Below are positions 36,626 through 48,735 of a stretch of 64,000 bases of DNA, in pieces (positions within the stretch are counted from its first letter, which is position 1; each line of letters begins with the position of its first letter). This DNA comes from Penelope pileata. Its lineage: Eukaryota; Chordata; Aves; Galliformes; Cracidae. A program made the translations under genes and the position numbers. Location: the NCBI GenBank assembly GCA_013396635.1, contig WBMW01000582.1, positions 1,484,230 to 1,548,229 of the forward strand, in the 5' to 3' direction. The notes under the pieces are model-generated. The model saw only the letters and a program-made list of their open reading frames with translations, was not told where the DNA came from and ran no database searches.

Positions 36626-37690
36626 TGCCAGGGAAAAGAATAATAAATAAAATGTGAAGATCTCTTTCCAACACTTCACCTGTATTTATTTTTACTTTTC
36701 AGTTTCCTTGTGTGCAGACTGACTGATGTAGCTGTTTATCTTCTACCCACTGCTTTCTGAAACTACATTAATGTGCCTCAGCTGTCTTTGCTTCTGTCAA
36801 ATCCATAACTAATGACAAATTGGTGCTTTAAAAATTAATCAGACTGTTTCTGGAGGAATTAATGTGTGATCTGCCTGTAATGATTTTATACAGAGAAGAG
36901 AAAAATATTCACACATGTAAATGAATAGTATGTAAAAAAGCGTGAAGTTTAGAAGTTGTTAGAAGTTCTAGCACCTCAATTCATTCTCCAAAACATTTTT
37001 AAACCGGATTGCTACAAGTGAATCTCAGGTGAATCACAAATCTGAAGTTGTCTTGGGTGTAGCTATGTTAGAAATTCAAGTATGTCTTTAAATTCAAATG
37101 ATGACTTTAAATGTGCTTAAAGTCATGTTACGGCATAACTTTCAAAATGAAATTTTTTCCCTTGTTTTCCACTTTCCTGGTCCTACTTGAAGATTTGACA
37201 GTTAGAGATATACACTACTTTGTTATGTACTAGCTTGCTACTGATAGAAAATAAATTAACAATTTACTTTGCATTATTTTTACTAATGAATGTGTGTTAT
37301 AATTTATAAGCACTCACTTTTGCCTGGCTGCCGCTTACCCTCCCTTTCTTTTTAAAGGAAGTAAAAAGCTATATTTCAACCCTAACTGACCAAGAAAAGA
37401 GTCTAAAAATTTAAGAAAGATGAAAATGGTGAACATCTTATAAACTTACATTTATCCACATAATTTTCCATAATTATGGATTTGAATGAAATTAGGAATC
37501 AACTGAAACAGTAGATTCTTTTACTTGGTTCATTTGGAAATTAGTTGTAGTTTCTCTGGTGAAAGTTTGAACCAAAATTAAGTAAACATAAAAATTTTGC
37601 ATATTTTTGCAATGGTAATTTCTACAAACTGTATGAAAATGTATTATTATTTTAATAAATGAATGTAATTAAGACTTACCAGCAGAAATC
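36626..37690. other. Intronic stretch, nothing recognised
   Basis: AT-rich unique DNA without open frames worth noting. No repeat recognised. Confidence 0.5.
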
Positions 37691-37750
37691 CATATATATA
37701 TTGTGTGTATATGTACTTTGTGTGTGTGTGTGTGTATATATATCTATATC
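37691..37750. repeat. TA/TG microsatellite
   Basis: Mixed TATA and (TG)n blocks, the longest TG block spanning about 37719-37735. It directly abuts the left end of the mariner copy at 37755 and appears to have replaced most of that copy's left inverted repeat. Confidence 0.88.
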
Positions 37751-37754
37751 CACA

Positions 37755-38271
37755 CATGCCTCATGTTATTATGTTGGCCCATGACATCAGAGGTGTATGT
37801 TGGTGGTATGACAGTAGAGGTTGAACCTTCCCACCATTGTTCTGTTCCATATTGTTGCCATGCGACAGATGGCAGCAGAAGGGCACTCTGACACAAAGGC
37901 ATCTGACATAGAAGTGCATATGGAGCAAAGGTGTGGAACTGAATTATTCCATGTGGAAGAAATGGCACCTATTGACATTCGTTGATGCTTACTGAATGTT
38001 TGTGGAGACCAAATGGTGGATGTGAACACAGAGAGGTGGTGTGTTTCAGCAGTGGTGACAGGGGGGTATCTTGTGCTGGTGCAGATGTTTACAAGCATGG
38101 TGCGCAGGTGCTTGTTCGTGGCTGGCAAAAAATGCATAACTAATGGTGGTGACTGTGTTGAAAAACAGTGTTTTGTAGCTGAGAATTTTCTCTATCAATG
38201 CATTCTTTGTATCTGCTGTAGTTTCCATGGGAATAAGTGGGAGGCATTACTTTTGGAGCAACGCGTGGTAT
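37755..38271 (+). mobile_element. Mariner-derived Galluhop-like element, copy 3
   Basis: Carries the interior seen in the other copies: ATGACATCAGAGGTG, GACAGATGGCAGCAGA, a transposase helix-turn-helix remnant (MAPIDI...), then GTAGCTGAGAATTTTCTC. It ends in a good right inverted repeat (GGGAGGCATTACTTTTGGAG). Most of the left repeat is lost next to the microsatellite. The same internal deletion as the other copies places it in one non-autonomous subfamily. Confidence 0.85.
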
Positions 38272-40298
38272 ACATACTTACAGAAAGTTTTATATATAAA
38301 TTGAAAGGTGATCCTTTCTCCCCCAAATCAAAAAGTGTAAAACGTTTTTAGTAACCTGTCAACTTCCAAACCATATGAAGAACCACGAGTGACAATTTCT
38401 AATCCATCAATAAGAGTTCCTACAGAGAACATTAGGTAAACAAGGGAATGGTTGTGGAACAGTTGACTCAGGCAATTTGACATCTGCATCCTAAAATTGT
38501 CAAATGTGTGATTCTACATGTTCTTTTTTCTGTCAGACAGAAGTCAAAAAAGTCAGAAAAATGCAGCCGTGATTCTACTTTATGATGAGGACTCCTGAAG
38601 TTTAACAAGGCTTGTTGGTTTGAGTTCAGTATTAAAGCAGCGGGTGCAGAGATAGTGCACATTAGAAGAGATACTGTATTTCAGTTAAAAATGAAGAATT
38701 AAATTTTCAGTATTTATGGGGTTGCCTATTCAAAGGTTGTAAAATAGTTCTGGCTTAAAGCAGTGAGTTGGAATGGTTTTCTAGTGTCTTTGTGTCTTCT
38801 GATCTAAATTGATTGTCATGTCTAAAAATGCGCAGAAAATGTGCTTTAACAGGGCAAATTGGTTCATGTTTCAATATATGGGGCACATTACGTTGTAGTA
38901 GTGAAATGTAAAATTAAATTCAAGACTGTTTGTCATGCTACCGCTATCATAATAGTAAATCTTTGAACAAAAAAAATCCTGGATACTCTGAAGTCATCTT
39001 CAACTCTAGCATTTCCTTTTTATCATATTAGTATGCATGAATGCCTGTGAAAAAGAGCTGCAGCTGAAGGGGTGTGCTTTTGCTCATCATGTACTAAACC
39101 TAATTTGGTCTTTGTCTCATGAAATGTGGAGTGAATCTGAACTACGGTTCTAATCATTTCTGATTGCACCCTTTTTTTTCATCTCTCCAATTAAAAAAAA
39201 ATAAATATTACAATTTGCCATGACCTTCTTGGGGTAATAGTGAAGCAGAAGCTGTGCTGCCATGGAAGGAGAAATCAATTGGTTAAGCAGTGACCAATAC
39301 AGTTGAAATAGGTAACTAACGGGGAAAAGTGGGGAGCTGGATGGGGTAAAAATAGCTAGGAATGCGTTATGTTTGCAGAACTCTTATTTTTGCAACAGAG
39401 AGCAAGGGCAATTATTTAACTACAGAAATGAAGGTCTAGTTTAGATGTAGGATTTTGAAACATTTTGGTTCGTTAACATTGTACTCTCTATGAAGATGAG
39501 GCTAGAGAAGAAAAATTCTGCAACAAAATTAGATTCACTATATTCAGTTTAAGTCAAGACGCATTTAAAACTCAACCTGAAAAGCATAGCAAAAGGATAT
39601 CAGTTGCATTTTTATTTACAACTGTTTTTTAACATGATGTAATTTACTTGCATGGATAAGACTAGATATTGTTTTATGGAATACACAAGATAAACTCAGA
39701 AGTAACATGCTCAGAACTTTGTAAGAAAATGCTGTATTTAACCTTTAAAATGCAACATATATTCTGAACTGATCTTTGCTGCATATTTTCATAGAGAACA
39801 AATTTTATTTAGGGTAATTTAGAAAACACTGTGCTTGAGAGTTAGAAGCTATAGAACCTTTTTATGGTTTGACTGTAGGTCTTAAGAATATCATTATTTT
39901 TAGAACAATTCTTTTACTGATTATAAACAAGCTAACTAACTTCCATACTGCTTGCTCTATGTAAATGACACAGATTTCTTAATTTCTGTCAGGATAAGAG
40001 TGGTCTCCAGCATTCCTTAAAATAAATTAAACAATAATAAAATAAATGCTTGAAACCGAATGGAAGTGGTTATTTGGACCTGATCTCCAAAATCAGAGAA
40101 ATAGTTGTCCATGAACTTTTTAATTTGTCCCACACATCCAGTGTTAAGCTATTCTGTTTTTTTTTCCATTGGCTGTGTACTGTTTTTGCACATGCATGCT
40201 TCTTGCATAGTAGTTCTCTGAATGCCAGCCAGCACTTGAGGGCACTTGAGCTTGTGTGTCCACAGAAGGAATCTGTTTCCTGGGGAACCCAATATTTT

Positions 40299-40339
40299 TT
40301 TACTACTTTAGGTTTAGGTTTTACTACTTTAGCTTTAGG
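40299..40339 (+). repeat. Two tandem units of about 20 bp
   Basis: Two near-identical units each containing TTTACTACTTTAG followed by a TTTAGG-like end, differing by one G/C change and one extra T. It is a local duplication. Confidence 0.85.
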
Positions 40340-41162
40340 TTTCTTCCTGGAAGCCCAGCAGCTCTTTCAGAGCTGAAAAAGATGCGTAGACAATCAGTTT
40401 TAGGAGACGCAAGCAACTTGGGAATAAGTTTCATCTAGGTACTTTGCGTCCTAATATTTATACCTGCTAGAGACAACTATTGGAAGGAACGTATTTTCAG
40501 AGTTTGGCTCCATTGCTGATGAATCCTCATCACTCCACAGAATCTGAAGAACAACCAGGGTTTTTTGAAGGAAACCTAGGGAAGGAAACCTAGAGCATAA
40601 TGGAATTTACTGACTGAAGTCAAGAATGACAAAATGTAGGCAATCTTTTTTTAATCTAAGGATGAGAAATTCTATAAAATGTACAGATTGAGATCGACCT
40701 TGACAAAAGTAGAAATCACAGTTAGAGTGGAGCTTAAAACTGTCAATATCTGGTTCTCTGTGCAACCTCTGTGTCTGGAACCACTTAAATGCTGTGCTCT
40801 AATTTATTTGCAATAGTAGAGCAGGAAATCATGTTTGTACAGCTCACCACACAAATACCCTGAAGTGGTGCATCTAGGAGATCTGAAGCAATAGGTCCAT
40901 GGCAGCTGTTTCACGGTTAAATAAGGCATTCCCCCCCACACTTTTTGGTTTGGTTTGGTTTGTTTTCTGATGACTCCAAGGAGTAAAATATCTTCAGAAG
41001 AAGAGTATCACATACCTCAGTAGTCTGTGTCCAGGAGAATACAAATGCTTTTGAACTCTTGGGCTGTAACTTCAGGGCTGAACTGGGATTGAGTAGTGAA
41101 GCGGGCTGTTGCCAACAGGAAATCTTCATTTGTTGAAAATGTTTAAGGATTATGTGATGAAC

Positions 41163-41212
41163 GAGGAAAAAAAAAGGGGGGGGAGGGAAGGAGGGAGGAA
41201 AAGAGAAGGAAT
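41163..41212 (+). repeat. Purine tract with G-quadruplex potential
   Basis: About 50 bases of A and G only, including G8 at 41176-41183 followed by GGG at 41185 and 41193. Long purine strands can form triplex DNA, and the four G runs within 20 bases satisfy the usual quadruplex pattern. Confidence 0.8.
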
Positions 41213-42512
41213 AATGGCACAGTTTGTAAAGTCGGATGCCGTTTTGGGAGGCTGTATTCATCCCCAAACCTGCAGCTAAACTCTTTTGTGGAGAAAGTCA
41301 AGTAACATCTCACTAGAACTGCACCATCAATGTCTGTGTATCACTCTCAAACCATTGAGACCTGGCTTGACAAAGTGTATGAGCTCACAGTTGAAACCAC
41401 ACTAAGTGATTCATTAAAAATAAAACAAACACCGTGTAAGAACTGCGGATTTATATTGGGTGTAGGAAAGGAGTGAAAGGAAGGAAACTACTGTTCTTCT
41501 CTACTACCCATCATCACCCTTCATCCCTGTAACTTGCAGTGCTGTGAAAGCCTTTTCTCACTGTTCACACTGCGGCTTCAACCACAGCCCCCTTTATATT
41601 TTGCAACAGAGAGAATGTGCCAGCTTTGTTTCCTGGTTTGCATTGTGTGTTTCGGCTGTGTGTAATGGAACATACTTAGCGGTAAAACAAACTGAGCACA
41701 GACAACAACTTTCTGCTTAGTATTCCTTCAATTAAGTTCCTGATTATTCAAACAGACCTAATAATATTTCTCGATGCATACAACTGTTGTCACAGTAACT
41801 TTTTTTTTGAAAGTTTAATACGCTGTAGTATCATAGAAAAGCAATTGAGAAAATTCATTCAAACATTTCAAAAAATTATCTACATCTTAAAATAAATTGC
41901 TTTGTGCTGTATCTGAAGAGCAAGGAGAAAAATGATTGAGTCCTAGGCATGGAACGCCTTCTAACCAGGTATGGTCAGAGGCAGCATGATCAACGACTGG
42001 CAGGATTATGCCCCTACAAAATAGATTTTTTTCACAGGCAGCCTTAGTTCTGACACATCTGAATTTTAAAACCTCTGGCTTTGCAAACGTAAAATTTCTG
42101 TGTATTTTCATATATATAATGTACTGCTTTAAAAATATACAAAAAGAATGGAAATTATTTGTGATGCCTGTGTACTTTATTGTTAGGCTTGAGAAACTTA
42201 AATCCTTCTTGAAGTTTTGCCAATTGACCTAATAAACTAGAAAGGTATAGTTAATATTTCTGTTCTCATCCTGCTTCTTGTCACGTCACATATTCATTGT
42301 ATGTTTAGAAAATACCTGTAAACACTTCACATACTGAAATATTCTCAGATGGTTCTATGATCAAATAGTTTTGTCAAACCAGTTTTGGATAAGTACTTCA
42401 GGTGATCAGAGTTCCTGTTTCTCTTTTGCTGAGTCACACGTTGAAGAGTACAGTGGAAGAAAGTCAATGCTAGAACAAAGACTTTGCTGTTTAGTCTTAT
42501 GGTTTTATGAGG

Positions 42513-42530
42513 TTTTTTTTTTTTTTTTTT
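42513..42530. repeat. T18 homopolymer
   Basis: Eighteen consecutive T without a recognisable retroposed neighbour. Confidence 0.85.
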
Positions 42531-43836
42531 ACGTTCTTACATGAATCAGTCGTATTAAGAAATTGTTCTAATTTGCAAGTCAGATCTTCTAATTTAAAAA
42601 TATATTGTGTGCATTAGATTTAAGAGCACTAATGTCTTAAATGCATTTTTTTTTTAATGGGAACAAACTATATATGGTAACTAATGCTAATGAGCCTGGT
42701 AAATTGAATTCAGCCCCATAATCTTGCATCAAGTCCATTCATCACTCTTCCAATCCAATGAGCTGGAGTTTAATGGTGCAATTAACTAGACTTCTTCTAG
42801 GCAACTAAATGTGTTGTCCTTCCTGCAAATATGTGCAGGACTTGAAGTTTCTTTTATTTGGATCCCCTGAGGCAAGTATTTTCTGTACAGTGCAGAAAGC
42901 TTGAAAAATCACCTGCCTCACGAAGGACACACAATGTGCGTGCCATTACTGACATTCTTCCACTTAAAACACCTGCAATATAAATTCTATTTCCTTTTTT
43001 CTCAGTTGCGAACACTTGTTTTTGCTTAAGGGAGAGAAGTAGGAAACTGACTGAATTGGCAACAATAGTTGTAGTCCTGGCAGTGAACAATGAAAGTCTT
43101 TTTTTTTTTTTAATAGAATGATACATTTTTTTTTTCCTAGTCTGCACCAATCTATTTCTTGGACATAAAGAGTTAAGCACATCAAAAATACTCTTACAAG
43201 CTAGACCAGTTTTTTGTGTAGCCTGGCACTCTAGTCTCCGGCAATAGTAGTTAGAAGACAGACAACTCAGGCCTCGTACCTCTTATGAATTCCACTCCAC
43301 AATCCCCATATCCAAATCATTGGTTAGGGATTTTAGAGGTCAACTCAATTCTTACATTAGGATCTGTTTTGGAATTTTGGTCTATTTACTTGTTTAATGC
43401 CGTTTTGATGTGGATACTTCTGCTTCCACCCTTCCTGCCACAAATTCCATATTAAAAAAGTGTTTTTTTTTTTTTCAATCTGCTGCTTTTTGCAATGAGC
43501 AATTGTCTCCTAAGTATCTCCTAATGTTTGCTCTTTACAGGGTTAGGTGTGTGATATTTCTTACTTGTCTTCCATCCTACCTTCACAATATTTTGAACTT
43601 CAACCATACTCCTTTAAAGTAGAATTAGTGTCATATGATGACCTTTCAATGTTTGAATCACGATTTTCTTGAAAAGTAAATGTTCTTAAGAATGGGTTTG
43701 GCTATGTAACAAGAAGGCATTATAATATCAAGTTATAGTGTCCTTTGTCTTTCTTGATGTATCCTTATTGGGATTAAAGTACTATTTTATATTGAATCTT
43801 TAAAAAATTGGTTCTTAATGTTTCTTTGCATTGGTA

Positions 43837-43865
43837 AAATATTTATTTATTATAAATAAATATTT
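43837..43865. repeat. Perfect 13-bp inverted repeat, 3-base loop
   Basis: AAATATTTATTTA, loop TTA, then its exact reverse complement. All A/T, so it may melt easily or form a cruciform; it may also be just a symmetric AT-rich simple repeat. Confidence 0.85.
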
Positions 43866-46720
43866 ATTTTACTAGTATACCAATACCATATAATGCATAC
43901 TATGTTTTAGGAAACTGCATAGAGAGTACGCGCTGTGTTTTAGGAAACCGCTTATGGAATTTTCTCAACTATTTTCTGTAAATTTCATTTTATTGAAGAA
44001 GGAAATATATGCACACTTCTTTTATGTGTGTGCAGTTAAGGTGTTTAAAATTGTGTCTAAAACTTGTAAAAATTTTTAAACACAAGTTGTTCTCCCCTAA
44101 GTCTTTGATCTCTGTATTTTGGCATATTGGTGTAGATAGAACTGATCTCTTATATATGGACTGTGGTGTGAAATGTGGTGAAAGTGATGACGTTACTTCA
44201 TTAGTTACAAAGTTTTGTCTCTGTTGTGAAAGTTTCACTCCTTCACACTTTCACAGAAGTGATTGAGTCATTGCCTTACCCTGTGCCTTTATTTTTTTAT
44301 CTTTAAAAGGATGACAAGTATATTTTGCTCTTTTTAAGGCTCCATGCTTTGAGGTCAGTGGGCAAAACTGCTTACATAAGTAGTGGTAGTACTGGGTTGT
44401 ATCTTAACTAGTTCCAAACTTTATTTCTGTTCAGAATATGAATAGGTGATTAACAAAATGTATACAGAAGCTAGTGCCACAAGGATGAAGCTTATTGGTG
44501 GGAAATGCATGTCTGAAAGATGTGTATTTAATCATTGTTAGAGGAATAAAGTAGATTTCTTTTATTATAGTGTTTATCAGGGAAATAAAATTATTTTGAA
44601 TTTTAGTTCTTTTAAATCCCAAAATAATCATAAAAGGGAAAGATTGCTGCTTTAAAAATTCCTATAGTAAAAGAAAGAAATGAAATTTCTGTTTAGATTT
44701 TAGCATGTTAACACATCTGCACACTGCTGTCTCTGTCACTATAGGTTATGTACCTTCCACTTTGCATTCACTCTTCATTCAGTGACGCACATCTAGCGTT
44801 TATGTAAATTCAACTGGGGCCAAGTCACTATTTCTGCTAGTTTTGTATGGTGTATTGCTAAGCAACATGTGTATGAATGACAGTGTTTGCTTTCATTTCA
44901 TTTCGCTGTCCTATCCTCCTCCAGCCCCCGTTTTCTCTAACAAGTGACACAAGTTTGAGAGGTGAGTATTAGCTTGTCAGGCAAAACAGTATTTTTAGTT
45001 CATACCCTATGAATGATAGAAGATGCAGGAGGTAGTGAGGATTTTGGATGTTCTTCAGTTTCATTATTTAAATATTGATGACACTCCCAGCATTTTTTCA
45101 AATTATTTTTTGAAAAATGCTGTTTTTTTCTGTTTTGGAAACAGTGATTCATTAGTATGTTTTCATACCTCCTTGGCTGTATTCACCCAGGTAAATAGTT
45201 TGGGAACACTGTTTTTCTGATTTAAAAACCTACTATATTGTACCTATACAATAAAACAGTGGTGAATTATAGATTGAGTATCTACTTAAGGTATTGCTGT
45301 CAACTCACTGTCTAGATAGCTGAAATGAAAAAGTACAATGGTAGAGCATTATTCAAAAGTATATACGTGTTACACACGCATAGATACTTGAGATATTTCC
45401 TGTAACTGGAATTTATAGAATGTGACTTTTTTTTTTTAACATTCATGTGCAAGAAGCTAAACTCTGGTGTAAATTTACTTCAGGGAGGAGAATAAGACTA
45501 CTAAACATTATAAATGTGTTTTATTTTCCTTTTTTTTTTTTTAACTTATTGGCAGACTGATGGTAGTCTTTTTCATATATTGTCTTTCTATTTTTCCATC
45601 TTTGAGGAGAAAAAGAACGTCTTTCCTAGAATGTTTGATTACACGAAGGTGAACTCTATTATTTTTCTCATCTGATATTCATCAATTTGCATATTAATGT
45701 TTTCAATGGGAACTAAATATGCTAATTTCACAGCTTCTTAGCAGATAACCTTAATCATGCGGATATTTGTATGTTTAAAAAGAAATGAGATAAACTGCAG
45801 CATTGGTTCACACGATTATACTGCAGGTCAACCTGGAAATCATGCCTGTTTCAGGTGCTTCATCTCTAGAGGGAATATAAGCAGCTGCCACTGAAGTTGA
45901 AGGAAAGCTTAGTCATAAATTAAGAGATTGTCTGGTCCCTTTTACCCTTGGTTTGTGTGAACTGTCAAGCAAACTTCAGTCAGCAAGTCAGTCAGCACAT
46001 CTTCCAATTGTTTAGTATCCTTTCCTTAAAAATGTTTGAACGTTTATTAAATATGGATAGGCCCTTTCAATTATGATTAGATGGATAAGGACCTCAGTGC
46101 TTTCTTTTACTGTAACATGGAGTTGGTGTGTTGAAAATCAAGAACCACTATTTTAGAATCAAGATATATAGGAAAAGATGGAAAGGAGTTCCTAATGCTT
46201 TTAAAGGTATAGTTGCCCTAGCAAGGCTGGTTTAATTTTACTTTTTCCTAGTGTGAAGTTAATTCCTTTAATGTCTAAAAGGATCGTATTTTAACATCAA
46301 GTTGCAGTAAATTAAAATTCATAAAATTACAATTCACAAATTTCCTATCCCAGTGGCATAGAAATGTAGCACTCTAAACAGGTCAGTGAGAGCTGTCAGT
46401 AGACTTGAAAATTGTGTAGTAGTCACTGCTGTTGTTACATCCACTTCTACAAGTTGTAGTAATGTATTCTTTAAATATTTGCAATGTTTTAAGAGTTTTG
46501 TTTGCTGGTAAGGTTGTAGAAAATTTATGCTTCCATACTTCACAGAGGTGATGAAGAATTAGATTCCTTTTTAGCTCTGAGTAGCTGTGGAAATTCTAAG
46601 TTCTAGAACTTATAAATTTGGCTGGTATGATTGCAGATGAAAATGTCAAGAACACTGTGTGGAGGTTTGAGGATTCTTCTAGTAGTTCATTACAAGTGGA
46701 GCCGAGTAGGAAGATAATAT

Positions 46721-46864
46721 TTCCCTGGAAGTATTCAAAGCCAGGCTGGATGGGGCTTTGAGCAACCTGGTCTAGTGGGAGGTGTCCTTGCCCATGGCAG
46801 GGGGGTTAGAACAAGATGATCTCTAAGGTCCATTCCAACCTGAACCATTCTATGATTCTGTGAT
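46721..46864 (+). mobile_element. CR1 LINE 3' fragment
   Basis: Starts in the last codons of ORF2 (TCCCTGGAAGTATTCAAAGC), runs through the GGAGGTGTCCTTGCCCATGG block and ends CCATTCTATGATTCTGTGAT. It closely resembles the ends of the copies at 21.4 and 48.7 kb, so these three belong to similar, relatively young CR1 subfamilies. Only about 145 bp was inserted. Confidence 0.93.
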
Positions 46865-48090
46865 AACTTTTTAATCTTCTGGGAGAAAATATAGTCAATG
46901 GGGAGCGTATTGTTGAACTTAGTAATTGAATAATGTTTTAAATACATTTATTGTAATAGTTATGTCAGTCTTTATTTTCTTTATACACTATTACAATAAC
47001 CTTTGTGGATAGGGAGACAAATAACGATAATGCTCATTTGAGAAAGTAATTTAGCACTAGATTTAGTTTAAAAAAAAAAGTTTTCCATTCTGGATGTTAG
47101 CATGCAAGCTACTACTTTTTTTTTTCAGTTAGCAAGCATCTTCTCTTGAGGAGAGTTGTCCTCAGGATTTCAGAGTATCCAGAATTGACAGGGTAAAAGT
47201 AAAAAGTTTTATGTGAGGAAATGAGCAACAAAAATTCTTCATATACAAGTGGAATACACAGCTTTTGGTCTGTGACATTTTAAACTTCAATTTTTAAAAA
47301 TGGATTATGCTCTTAACTTTGTAGTCCACTTATGTGACTTAAGTCTAGAGAAGAGTATTGTTTGTTTTCTGTATTCAGTATATTTCCTTTTAGTTTGTGT
47401 ATGCTTTATATATACATATAAACGACTATAATTTGCATATTAAACAGCACTTGGGGAAAGCAATATGTCTTAACATTGTTTGGAAATTGCTGGTGGAGGA
47501 GGGTTGGTGAGGAGGAGAAATATAGAATTGGGGGAACATCCAAGACAGATACTTAAACTAATCTAGCCTCTTCTGTATAGTGGTTGGAGGTAAATAAGCT
47601 CAAGAACAGCACAACTTACAGTACCTAAAGTTAGAGTTCACCATAAGGGCCTGAAGACCTCTGAAGTCATCACCTTCCTGGGATGGTGGTGGTAGTGTTG
47701 CATTGTAACAAATGACTAGGAGCTCTTTTAAGTACGTTGAGAAATTTTGAAGTACATGGTAGGCCATACAGCAGTTTAGTCTGTGCTGCTTAGAGAATGT
47801 TATTTATAGCCCTTGATAGATGTCATTTGTATCACACTATCATTGTATTTAAACTTGGTTAATGCGTCTTCTCACTTAATGTACTGATATGGTACACGTT
47901 GAGTAATTATGTCTGGAAGTTCATGCACTTCAGAGCTTATTCATTACATTTCATGGTCAAATTTTACAATTGTCATCCAAATGTCATTGTGAATTCTCTG
48001 AATATATTTTCTGTCCAAGTGTTTTCCACTGTTAACCCAATTCTTCATAATAATTTCTGTAACATTACATAAAAATGATTAAAACATTAG
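46865..48090. other. Intronic stretch
   Basis: AT-rich DNA with no gene. It includes the first copy of an unnamed repeat (47551-47687). The stretch at 47800-48000 is unique sequence without recognisable content. Confidence 0.5.
47551..47687. repeat. Unnamed dispersed repeat, copy A
   Basis: Shares an ordered series of words with 50632-50765: ACTTAAACTAA, TCTAG(C/G)CTCTT, GTATAG, a TGG(A/G)AGG block, TAC(C/T)T...AGTT(A/G)GAGTT, and finally CCTG(A/G)GATG. The colinear order over about 135 bp with small gaps argues for common origin. I do not recognise the family. Confidence 0.45.
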
Positions 48091-48735
48091 CCAGGAACTA
48101 GCCAGGAACTGGCTGGATGGCCGCACTCAGAGAGTGGCAGTCAATGGCTCAATGTCTGAATGGAGACCAGTGACGAGTGGTGTTCCTCAGGGATCGGTAC
48201 TGGGACCAGTGCTGTTTAACATCTTTGTCGGTGACATGGACAGTGGGATCGAATGCACCCTCAGCAAGTTTGCAGATGATGCCAAGCTGTGTGGTGCAGT
48301 CGACACGCCAGAGGGAAGGGATGCCATCCAGAGGGACCTGGACAGGCTTGAGAGGTGGGCCCATGCCAACCTCATGAAGGTCAACAAAGCCAAGTGCAAG
48401 GTCCTGCACCTGGGTCAAAGCAATCCCAAGTACACATACAGGCTGGGCGGAGAATGGCTTGAGAGTAGCCCTGAGGAGAGGGANTAAGCTGGAAGAGGGT
48501 AGATTTAGACTAGATATAAGGAAGAAATTCTTCACTGTGAGGGTGGTGAGACACTGGAACAGGTTGCCCAGAGAAGTCGTTGATTCCCCCTCCCTGGAAG
48601 TATTCGAAGCCAGGTTGGATGGGGCTTTGGTCAACCTGGTCTAGTGGGAGGTGTCCTTGCCCATGGCAGGGGGGTTGGAACAAGATGATCTCTAAGGTCC
48701 CTTCCAACCTAAACCGTTCTATGATTCTATGATTA
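48091..48735 (+). mobile_element. CR1 LINE with reverse transcriptase remnant, internally collapsed at an N
   Basis: The first part encodes the C-terminal half of the reverse transcriptase palm, with SGVPQGSVLGPVLFNIF and the catalytic FADD in SKFADDAKLCGAVDTP, then LDRLERWAHANLMKVNKAKC. At 48484, a single N, the sequence jumps to the end of ORF2 (FTVRVVRHWNRLPREVV) and the 3' end with its ATTCTATGAT tail. By CR1 consensus several hundred bases are missing between the two parts. The deletion may be real or produced in assembly, since it coincides with the N. The copy is 5'-truncated and has no endonuclease, so it cannot move itself. Confidence 0.95.

Larger units (their letters stand above)
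38272..46720. other. Intronic stretch with simple repeats only
   Basis: No coding exon, RNA gene or transposon recognised in this 8.4 kb. It holds small structures listed separately (tandem pair at 40299, purine tract at 41163, T18 at 42513, hairpin at 43837). Two patches near 42660-42800 and 45660-45790 look like possible conserved regulatory elements because they are rich in homeodomain or POU motifs and free of repeats. Confidence 0.5.

Noticed and set aside
42427..42436. TGCTGAGTCA, a full NF-E2/MARE-type site
   Set aside because: Isolated short motif in 64 kb; similar AP-1-like sites occur near 3815, 11960 and 18154. Expected by chance without supporting context.
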